Shown: piece after piece, positions 1 to 5,059 of the stretch | Layout: each line of letters starts with the position of its first letter | Numbering within the stretch: the stretch's first letter is position 1 | Assembly: GCA_963169475.1 (NCBI GenBank) | Contig: CAUJFT010000305.1 | Coordinates: 1 to 5,618, forward strand | Origin: Bacteroidota bacterium | GTDB taxonomy: Bacteria; Bacteroidota; Bacteroidia; J057 | Direction of reading: 5' to 3' | Length of the DNA: 5,618 nucleotides | Program-made: the position numbers and the translations under genes | Notes under the pieces: generated by a model | Database searches by the model: none | What the model was told of the DNA's origin: nothing | Seen by the model: only the letters and a program-made list of their open reading frames with translations

Positions 1-1662
1 AATTACTGCTTCGCCGCCTTTGTCGGTGTAGCCGGAAACAAGGATACGTTTGCCGGGGTTATCAAGCATAAATCTTGCTACTTGGTATAAGTCTGGATAA
101 AACTCTTGTTTTACGTTAGTTCTGTCAAGGTCAAAATGTACGGAAGGAAGATTACATGCTGTTTCCACCACTTGGGTCTGAACAGGCTGAACGGGCAAGT
201 CTTTAAGACAATCCTTACAGTCAAATTTAGGGATTTCGGGCATTTTAATACCGCGACCTTTTGCGTCCACGTACATACCGGGGTCTGTATTTAGCTCTTG
301 GTCAAAACAATCCGGCACGCTGTCGCCGTCTCCGTCATTAGCAACGCCTCTATTGTCCACATCACAACCTTTGGGGGTGAATTTCTGTTCATCGTAAGAA
401 TCAGGTACACCATCTTCATCGCTATCCAGTGTACGCCCCTTAGTATCTACGATAGTACCTTCGGGGGTGTCTGGCTCTTGGTCAAAAATATCCGGCACAC
501 CGTCTCCGTCAGCATCTTCCGAAACGCCTTTTACTAATTTACGGGTATCTGCTACGCTACCATACATTTCAGCGAGAGGGTTCACCCACCACATAGATTC
601 TTCTCCTTTACCAAGGCGAACCGCAAAAGTAAGTGCCGTGAAGTGATAAGAGTCAAAGTCGCGGGTATTGGCAGTTCTTCCGAAACCGGGTTTAGCTCCA
701 TTTTCTTGCCATCTTTGCCCATCTAACAAGTCGTCATTTGTCCACGCAATTCGATGTTCAGCTCCGATTTCTAACCTTCTACTGATACGATAGGTGATAC
801 CTGCACTCGCATTGATAGAGGGGTTCCATACCCAATATTTTTTTTGTTTATTACCATCTTTGTCGGTATAGCTACCAAAAACGATTCCTTGCTCATCAAA
901 ATGGCTTTCGGAGAGAGATTCGTAGGAAGACTTTTTCAGGCTGGCAAATAAGCCGTTCAATCCTCTTACTTTGAAGATTGCGTCATTAAGGGTTTTACGC
1001 TCTTTTCCAAAAGCCCAAAGGCTATTTTTAGGGGTAATGATAGGAACAGTAGAAAAGTCATATTTTACTCCATTTGCATTTAGCACATCATTCATGGTAT
1101 GATACATCATAAATCCGGGTCCGGCTGTTGCATACAGATTCCATTTATTCTGTTCTTTATAGAAGTTAATATTATTCAGGTTGGCTACGGCTTGTATTGT
1201 TGCGTCAAACCAAGTAGTGCGATAGTTGTAATAGACAAGGTCGGGCATAGCAAAGCCTCCTCCCCAGTAATACTGCGCCCAAGGGTTGCGGCTTCTGCCT
1301 CCTGAAAAATATCCCCTAGTACCTTGATAATTTTGTCCGGTCATCACTCCCCCTGTAGCTTGCCCTCTGATGGAGAAAGTGTGTCCCAAAGCCTTTTGAA
1401 TATTTAGCCCAAGCCCATAACCCGGTTGAGCTTTTATATCGGAGGACTCAAAGGCGGAACCCAAAAGGACACCAATGCTCCAATTACTTCTTTTTTGGGC
1501 AGGAAACATGTAATTCCCATTATCAAAATCTTCCTGCTGATTTCTTAAACGGGGAGGAACATTGTCTCGCCCTTCCTCTTCTTTATCCTCCCCCTGCGCC
1601 CAAAGTGAATTTCCGCCGGAAAGGAATGCAACTAGTAAGATTAATAAAATTCGACTTTTCAT
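1..1662 (-). CDS. OmpA-family outer-membrane protein with thrombospondin type 3 repeats (3' end missing)
   Basis: Probably an outer-membrane protein that anchors the envelope to peptidoglycan. The 554 visible codons start with a signal peptide (residues 1 to about 22: MKSR, a hydrophobic stretch rich in L, I, V and F, then SLWAQ). Residues about 58-350 are rich in Gly and aromatic residues with alternating polarity, as expected of a beta-barrel. Three calcium-binding-type TSP3 repeats follow at 383-472. A linker with a DCKDC motif (481-485) leads to the start of an OmpA C-terminal domain at about 503: SVHFDLDRTNV (507-517), then LVSGYTDKGG (541-550), matching the family's VxFDFDxxxI and GHTDxxG motifs. 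The left edge cuts the domain shortly after this, so roughly 50 or more residues are missing. The start at 1662 is the only one that gives an intact signal peptide. The barrel is unlike any specific porin I recognise, so substrate and partners are unknown. The family call is firm. Confidence 0.93.
   Translation of the reverse strand, partial: MKSRILLILLVAFLSGGNSLWAQGEDKEEEGRDNVPPRLRNQQEDFDNGNYMFPAQKRSNWSIGVLLGSAFESSDIKAQPGYGLGLNIQKALGHTFSIRGQATGGVMTGQNYQGTRGYFSGGRSRNPWAQYYWGGGFAMPDLVYYNYRTTWFDATIQAVANLNNINFYKEQNKWNLYATAGPGFMMYHTMNDVLNANGVKYDFSTVPIITPKNSLWAFGKERKTLNDAIFKVRGLNGLFASLKKSSYESLSESHFDEQGIVFGSYTDKDGNKQKKYWVWNPSINASAGITYRISRRLEIGAEHRIAWTNDDLLDGQRWQENGAKPGFGRTANTRDFDSYHFTALTFAVRLGKGEESMWWVNPLAEMYGSVADTRKLVKGVSEDADGDGVPDIFDQEPDTPEGTIVDTKGRTLDSDEDGVPDSYDEQKFTPKGCDVDNRGVANDGDGDSVPDCFDQELNTDPGMYVDAKGRGIKMPEIPKFDCKDCLKDLPVQPVQTQVVETACNLPSVHFDLDRTNVKQEFYPDLYQVARFMLDNPGKRILVSGYTDKGGEAVI
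247..516 (-). repeat. Three tandem 30-residue TSP3 repeats inside the OmpA-like gene
   Basis: Residues 383-472 of the OmpA-like protein fall into three units of exactly 30 residues (90 bases). They begin with DADGDGVPD (383), DSDEDGVPD (413) and DGDGDSVPD (443), each followed by an acidic FDQE or YDEQ segment and ending in VDxKGR or VDNRGV. The Asp-rich DxDxDGxPD core is the known calcium-binding signature of thrombospondin type 3 repeats, which typically form a rigid linker between barrel and OmpA domain. The repeats differ clearly at the DNA level, so they are not recent duplications. The second and third units carry cysteines (C433, C452) that the first lacks. Confidence 0.9.
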
Positions 1663-1735
1663 ACAAATCTATTCGATTTTAAATTATAAAATTTTTACTT
1701 CTGAAACCTAAATTAGCTATTTGAAATAGTGATTA

Positions 1736-1767
1736 CAAATATGAAGCCAAAATATCTTCCATGCAAT
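1736..1767 (-). promoter_or_regulatory. Candidate promoter of the OmpA-like gene (proximal)
   Basis: On the minus strand ATTG (1767-1764) is followed 20 bases later by CATATTTG (1743-1736). The Bacteroidota housekeeping promoter is TTTG, about 19-21 bases, then TAnnTTTG. The -7 element here differs at one defined base and the -33 element at one. Transcription would begin near 1730, giving a leader of about 65-70 bases, which is reasonable. An A9 tract on the minus strand (1778-1770) lies just upstream and could act as an UP-like element. In DNA this AT-rich such matches arise by chance, so this is tentative. Confidence 0.35.
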
Positions 1768-1974
1768 GGTTTTTTTTTAAAAACATACTTTTCGCAAAAA
1801 AAAACGAAAATAGAATGTTTTTTGAAAATTATGACAAAGAAACACAATTTTTTATTCAGTTTAAATATATACGTTCACGAAGATTAAATATTTTGTGTGT
1901 ATATTTTATTGTACTCTTGTATTTTGCAGATACAGAAGGTAAAAAAAATGAATCTATTGGTACATTAATTTTCA

Positions 1975-2005
1975 CAAAATTACGATTAACTATTTAAGAA
2001 ACAAA
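1975..2005 (-). promoter_or_regulatory. Candidate distal promoter upstream of the OmpA-like gene
   Basis: On the minus strand TTTG (2005-2002), a 19-base spacer and TAATTTTG (1982-1975) match the Bacteroidota promoter consensus (TTTG / TAnnTTTG) at every defined base. It would give a leader of about 310 bases before the OmpA-like start at 1662. This is a better sequence match than the proximal candidate but lies much farther away. It could be one of two promoters for the same gene or a chance match in AT-rich DNA. Confidence 0.35.
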
Positions 2006-2075
2006 CCCGTGAGATAAAAAAAAGCATTGGGGAATATAACCAAAGATTTTGTTTTTCTACAATTATCAGCTAATT

Positions 2076-2114
2076 ATATATAACACAATTTATGTTAATA
2101 TAAATGTTATATAT
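2076..2114. repeat. AT-rich imperfect hairpin downstream of folB
   Basis: Bases 2076-2084 (ATATATAAC) pair perfectly with 2106-2114 (GTTATATAT). After a 3-base bulge on the left side, 2088-2093 (ATTTAT) pairs with 2100-2105 (ATAAAT), leaving a 6-base loop. That makes 15 base pairs, nearly all A-T. It lies about 43 bases beyond the folB stop codon. In the folB direction no U-run follows the stem, so it does not look like a standard intrinsic terminator. It could be a transcript-end-stabilising structure, a protein-binding site, or chance. Confidence 0.4.
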
Positions 2115-2156
2115 TTATTTATATTTTAATTATTAATAATTTCATAAATACCATAT

Positions 2157-2522
2157 TTATTTAGTGTCGTATTTTATGGTTATTTCAACAGAGGCGGAAT
2201 CACATTTTTCCATGCCTATGGGTTTTAATTTGCTTATTTTTAGGACTATACTCTCCGATTGGGGGTATCTCTTTAAGAGGATATTTGCAATATTTTTTAT
2301 TTTTTCTTCGATAAGGTTGCAAGGGATTTCCATTTCTCTAAGTACGATGTTATATATTTCGGAATAATCTATAGTATCAGAAATTTTTTCTATCTTGGTT
2401 AAATCTTCAAGTGGGATATGAATAGATACGGAAATGGAAAAAAAATTTTTATTTATTTTTTCTTCCGGGTAAATCCCGATAAAGCTCTCGGTTTTGATAT
2501 TTTCAACAGAAATAATCATCAT
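2157..2522 (-). CDS. folB: Dihydroneopterin aldolase (FolB)
   Basis: Cytoplasmic enzyme of folate synthesis that cleaves 7,8-dihydroneopterin to 6-hydroxymethyl-7,8-dihydropterin and glycolaldehyde. The product is 121 residues, the usual family length. It shows FIGIYPEEK (14-22; the E20/E21 pair aligns with the conserved active-site Glu region), SDTIDYSEIY (48-57) with the conserved Tyr at Y53, CNLIEEKIKNIA (68-79) with E72 at the substrate-anchoring Glu position, and ISKLKP (96-101) with K98 at the catalytic Lys position. The N-terminal motif resembles the E. coli FolB form (TIGVY) rather than the GYHG form. The reading frame extends 44 codons upstream to 2654, but that part overlaps cdaA and is unlike FolB, so the double ATG at 2522-2517 is chosen. 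It is the last gene of the cluster, 22 bases after cdaA, with no Shine-Dalgarno sequence. The related epimerase FolX is a less likely alternative. Confidence 0.9.
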   Translation of the reverse strand: MMIISVENIKTESFIGIYPEEKINKNFFSISVSIHIPLEDLTKIEKISDTIDYSEIYNIVLREMEIPCNLIEEKIKNIANILLKRYPQSESIVLKISKLKPIGMEKCDSASVEITIKYDTK

Positions 2523-2544
2523 AATTACAGCTAAATTTTGGAAA

Positions 2545-3357
2545 TTAATCTTTTGATTGGAGTAATGTTTTTTCTTGATTTCTGAACAGATTGGTAAGGG
2601 CTTCTGTGAATATATCTGGTGCGCAATTTCGGTAAAACTTGCCTTTATAGGCATACGAAATTTCGCCTCTTTCTTCGGAAACTACAATAGAAAAAGCGTC
2701 TGTAACTTCTGATATTCCAAGAGCAGCGCGATGGCGCGTTCCCAAATCGGGAGAGATTTCCTTAGATTCCGAAATTGGTAAAATACAATGAGCGGTTTCT
2801 ATCACTCCCTCTTTCATAATGACTGCGCCGTCATGTAAGGGGCTTTGCTTCCGAAAAATTGCTGTTAATAGTTGAGCACTACATTGACCGTCAATCGTTA
2901 CTCCTGTGGACTTAATTTCTGTTAGGGGGTCAATCCCACGGAGGATAAGTAAGGCACCTTCTTTACCTTTTTTTATATCAACAATAAAATTCATAATTTC
3001 TCTTATTAATAGTTCTTCTTTTACGTTTTCTTGGCTTGAAAAAAGGCTAAACATTTGTTGTATATTAAACCGCTCGGCAAAATGTAGTAATACTTTACGA
3101 ATTTCTGGAGAAAATAAAATGACAAATGCCATCGTCCCTAATCCCCAAAACTCTGACAAGATGGAACTAAGCAGATGGAACTCCATAAAATCTACCAATT
3201 TCCACGTGCAGTAAACCATCAGAATAAAGAATATAACCTTGGAGGAAACGGTATAACGGACAAATTCAAAAAGTCTATATAGTAAAAAACTTACAATTAG
3301 GATATCTAATATATCTATTATCCGGATAGTAATAAACCCGATTTTGAATAATTCCAT
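2545..3357 (-). CDS. cdaA: Membrane diadenylate cyclase CdaA (c-di-AMP synthase)
   Basis: Condenses two ATP into the second messenger cyclic di-AMP, at the inner membrane with its catalytic domain in the cytoplasm. The 270-residue length is typical of CdaA (also called DacA or TIGR00159 family). Three hydrophobic segments lie near residues 12-30, 40-57 and 71-83, followed by the family's FSPEIR motif (82-87) and a linker. The DAC catalytic domain follows: SPLHDGAVI (172-180) with the DGA motif at 176-178, and GTRHRAALGISE (206-217) with the RHR motif at 208-210. Both are intact, so the enzyme should be active. VSEERGEIS (226-234) is also characteristic. The gene starts 7 bases after the folP stop, which indicates co-transcription and perhaps coupled translation. 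folP-cdaA adjacency is common in Bacteroidota (recalled knowledge). CdaR, the usual Firmicutes partner, is not adjacent. Confidence 0.95.
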   Translation of the reverse strand: MELFKIGFITIRIIDILDILIVSFLLYRLFEFVRYTVSSKVIFFILMVYCTWKLVDFMEFHLLSSILSEFWGLGTMAFVILFSPEIRKVLLHFAERFNIQQMFSLFSSQENVKEELLIREIMNFIVDIKKGKEGALLILRGIDPLTEIKSTGVTIDGQCSAQLLTAIFRKQSPLHDGAVIMKEGVIETAHCILPISESKEISPDLGTRHRAALGISEVTDAFSIVVSEERGEISYAYKGKFYRNCAPDIFTEALTNLFRNQEKTLLQSKD

Positions 3358-3364
3358 TGTGGTT

Positions 3365-4228
3365 TTAGCGGTGTTTAGGGTTACTCTCTGAAAAAATTTT
3401 ATATAAAGCCACTATGTCAAGGGCTGTTTTTATATCATGTGTCCTTAGTATGTTAGCTCCCTGCCTCAATGCTTCCCAATGAAGAGCGGTTGTATAGGGT
3501 AGTGTTTGTAGTGGATTTATATTCAAGGGCTTATATATCATAGATTTTCTGGAAAGCCCTATCATAAGTGGAATACCCAGTTCTCTGAAAAGCGAAAGTC
3601 TGCCTAATAGCTGATAATTTTGGGTTAGGGTTTTTCCAAATCCAAATCCGGGGTCTATAATAATATCCTTGATGCCGGCAATTTTGGCTTCTTTAATCCT
3701 GACGGTAAAGTGTTTTAATATGTCGGTTGCTACCTCATCATAGCGGGGGGATTGCTGCATAGTTTGGGGAGTACCTTGTATATGCATCATAATGTAGGGT
3801 GCCGCGGATAATGCTACGGTTTTTATCATGTCTCTATCCATTAATCCTCCAGAAATATCATTAATGATGTGCGCGCCTAATCCTAGCATTTCCTCTGCAA
3901 CCGTTGCCCGGAAGGTGTCTATAGATAAAATCGTTTCCGGAAATTCTCTCCGAATAATTTTTATAGGGTCATAAATTCTTTTTATCTCTTCTGCTTCGGA
4001 AATGTGTGGAGCATCTGGACGGGAGCTGTATCCTCCAATATCTATAATCTTCGCCCCTTCGTTTATCATTTCCTCTACTCGCCGTATTGCTTTCTCCGGA
4101 GTATTAAAGTTTCCTCCGTCTGAAAAACTGTCTGGCGTAAGGTTTAGAATCCCCATCACGATTGGAAATTCTAAGGAAAGAGGAACTCCATTACAATTTA
4201 ATACAAAGTAGCCTTTGGATTCAATCAT
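3365..4228 (-). CDS. folP: Dihydropteroate synthase (FolP)
   Basis: Cytoplasmic TIM-barrel enzyme joining 6-hydroxymethyl-dihydropterin diphosphate to p-aminobenzoate to give dihydropteroate; it is the target of sulfonamides. The 287-residue length is normal. Conserved elements appear in order: MGILNLTPDSFSDGG (25-39), IDIGGYSSRPD (62-72, loop 2), SIDT (102-105), NDISGG (123-128), MMHIQGTP (147-154), DPGFGFGKT (192-200), GLSRKS (224-229) and RTHD (262-265). Expected pterin- and diphosphate-binding residues D104, N123, D192, K228, R262 and H264 are present. Loop 2 is unusual: Ser69 sits where most enzymes have Thr (S-T-R-P-G) and Asp72 where most have Gly. The ATG at 4228-4226 overlaps the cutA stop (ATGA), so translation is likely coupled. 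It acts one step after the pyrophosphokinase that uses the FolB product; that kinase (folK) is not in the window. Confidence 0.96.
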   Translation of the reverse strand: MIESKGYFVLNCNGVPLSLEFPIVMGILNLTPDSFSDGGNFNTPEKAIRRVEEMINEGAKIIDIGGYSSRPDAPHISEAEEIKRIYDPIKIIRREFPETILSIDTFRATVAEEMLGLGAHIINDISGGLMDRDMIKTVALSAAPYIMMHIQGTPQTMQQSPRYDEVATDILKHFTVRIKEAKIAGIKDIIIDPGFGFGKTLTQNYQLLGRLSLFRELGIPLMIGLSRKSMIYKPLNINPLQTLPYTTALHWEALRQGANILRTHDIKTALDIVALYKIFSESNPKHR

Positions 4229-4563
4229 ACTCCTCGTTTACGTGTATTTTGGAGTATCCATTGAATGTAGTCTGGATTGCCATCCGTAATAGGGAGACTA
4301 AGTATGCAAGGGGTTTCGTAAGAATGTATAGCTTTTACGGTTTTTTCAATGTCAGCGTAAAGACTTTCGGTAGATTTCAGTATCAAAATAGCCTCCTCTT
4401 CTTCTACAATTTCTCCGTTCCACTCAAAAATAGAAATCATTCCGGATATAACATTGGCACATGCAGCAAGTCTTTCCGTTACAAGTTGCTTACCAATGCT
4501 AAAGGCTTCTTCGGTGTTTCTACAAGTAATATACAGCCACCGCATGGAAGATGGATTTGTCAT
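4225..4563 (-). CDS. cutA: CutA1-family divalent-cation tolerance protein
   Basis: A small cytoplasmic protein of the CutA1 family, which forms very stable trimers with a ferredoxin-like fold. E. coli mutants led to the name 'copper tolerance', but the molecular role is still uncertain. The 112 residues follow the family pattern throughout: YITCRNTEEA (11-20), LVTERLAACANVI (27-39), SIFEWNGEIVEEEEAILILKST split over 44-65, the HSYETP segment (80-85, usually HPYxxP), and GNPDYIQWI (95-103). Cysteines C14 and C35 match the conserved metal-associated positions. The start at 4563 is the first ATG; a second ATG at 4545 (residue 7) would place the first beta strand nearer the N terminus, as in shorter homologues, and neither has a Shine-Dalgarno sequence. 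It leads the cluster, overlaps folP by 4 bases, and has a promoter-like element just upstream. Confidence 0.92.
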   Translation of the reverse strand: MTNPSSMRWLYITCRNTEEAFSIGKQLVTERLAACANVISGMISIFEWNGEIVEEEEAILILKSTESLYADIEKTVKAIHSYETPCILSLPITDGNPDYIQWILQNTRKRGV

Positions 4564-4586
4564 ATAAATAGAATTTATTATTTTTA

Positions 4587-4594
4587 CAAAGGTA
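4587..4594 (-). promoter_or_regulatory. Candidate -7 element of the cutA-folP-cdaA-folB cluster
   Basis: TACCTTTG on the minus strand (4594-4587) matches the Bacteroidota -7 consensus TAnnTTTG at all defined bases. Transcription would start near 4580, giving a short leader of about 17 bases before the cutA ATG at 4563. No clear TTTG lies 19-21 bases upstream; the position is instead occupied by the TTATCCAAAT direct repeat, so the promoter may depend on an activator or be controlled at that repeat. It is placed correctly for a single promoter driving all four genes. Confidence 0.6.
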
Positions 4595-4600
4595 GTATAA

Positions 4601-4627
4601 ATTTGGATAACTTTACGATTTGGATAA
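4601..4627. repeat. 10-base direct repeat overlapping the cutA promoter region
   Basis: ATTTGGATAA occurs at 4601-4610 and again at 4618-4627, a centre-to-centre distance of 17 bases. On the minus strand this reads TTATCCAAAT twice, with the nearer copy ending 6 bases upstream of the TACCTTTG element. A nine-base partial copy (ATTTGGATA) occurs at 4891-4899 on the other side of the intergenic region, next to the transporter's TATCTTTG element. Direct repeats overlapping the -33 region are a common operator arrangement, but no regulator can be named and chance in AT-rich DNA is possible. Confidence 0.4.
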
Positions 4628-4876
4628 AGAAAAGTGGGTGGTTAAATTTTTTTAGGGATAATCTGATATTTCAGGTAAAATATAAAAGTTTCTACGCTAA
4701 TGCGTTTAAGTATTCAGATAATTTTCCAGAAACACCAAAAAGGCACTAGTAGAATATAGCGGCAATCCTAATGCTGCTTAGGAATACAAAGACACTGTTT
4801 TCAACCTTTATCCATTATCATAAAAATTATTAGGCAGCGTAAGAACCCATAATAATCTGAGTACACAAATCTAATT

Positions 4877-4884
4877 TATCTTTG
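4877..4884 (+). promoter_or_regulatory. Candidate -7 element of the peptide transporter gene
   Basis: TATCTTTG matches TAnnTTTG at all defined bases and points toward the transporter gene, about 175 bases before its ATG. No TTTG is present at the expected -33 position, and the implied leader of about 170 bases is long. I found no better candidate closer to the gene. Confidence 0.3.
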
Positions 4885-5059
4885 ATAATAATTTGGATAT
4901 ATCTTGATTATTCCTCTTATTTGTGCGGATTCTAAGGAGAACCCCTCCAAAAACTTTTGTGTCTATCCTTTTAGTTAGCCAAGGGCTTACCAAGAATCCA
5001 TTACAATTTTCAGAATGAAATATTAGAATTTAGTGCTTACAAAAAAAACTTACTCGGTT

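Larger units (their letters stand above)
1663..2156. other. AT-rich intergenic region between folB and the OmpA-like gene
   Basis: This stretch is strongly AT-rich and contains no gene I can support. A plus-strand reading frame at 1761-1997 gives a 78-residue product dominated by F, I, K and N, with no recognisable motif, and is most likely chance. The region holds a T9 tract (1770-1778), an A9 tract (1796-1804) flanked by an inverted repeat TTTTCG/CGAAAA (1789-1794 and 1805-1810), two promoter-like sites for the OmpA-like gene, a hairpin at 2076-2114, and a 14-base AT palindrome at 2128-2141. There is no GC-rich stem with a T-run that would mark a clear intrinsic terminator for the folB transcript. 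Confidence 0.7.
4564..5059. other. Divergent intergenic region between cutA and the peptide transporter gene
   Basis: About 495 bases without a supportable gene. It holds the cutA promoter-like element and a direct repeat at its left end and one TATCTTTG element in the transporter direction. A small inverted repeat TCCTAA/TTAGGA lies at 4766-4771 and 4778-4783 with a 6-base loop and no T-run after it. A plus-strand frame at 4162-4749 extends into this region, but most of it is antisense to folP and cutA and the rest has no recognisable motif. Bases 4731-4823 read as gene-like codons interrupted by one TAG, which could be decayed coding DNA or chance. No tRNA-like or riboswitch-like structure was recognised. 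Confidence 0.6.

Noticed and set aside
106..1305. Plus-strand open frames at 106-294, 298-537 and 1099-1305
   Set aside because: They lie wholly antisense to the OmpA-like gene, whose minus-strand frame is open for 554 codons with recognisable domains.
1664..1671. TAGATTTG on the minus strand immediately before the OmpA-like ATG as a promoter -7 element
   Set aside because: It matches TAnnTTTG but would start transcription inside the coding sequence, removing the start codon and part of the signal peptide.
1761..1997. 78-codon plus-strand open frame in the intergenic region
   Set aside because: Its composition is what AT-rich DNA gives by chance (F, I, K, N, Y), it starts in a T9 tract, and no motif or ribosome-binding context supports it.
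2128..2141. 14-base perfect palindrome AATTATTAATAATT as an operator
   Set aside because: It is made only of A and T in a stretch that is almost entirely A and T, so a chance palindrome of this length is not surprising, and it is not placed at a promoter.
2144..2160. ATAAATA/TATTTAT stem with a 3-base loop at the folB stop codon as a terminator
   Set aside because: The stem is seven A-T pairs only and overlaps the stop codon; no U-run follows it in the folB direction.
2523..2654. N-terminal extension of folB by 44 codons
   Set aside because: It overlaps the conserved cdaA frame by 110 bases and has no similarity to FolB, while the downstream start gives the normal family length.
4162..4749. 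195-codon plus-strand open frame
   Set aside because: Most of it is antisense to the N terminus of folP and all of cutA, both of which are clear family members. The remaining part has no recognisable motif.
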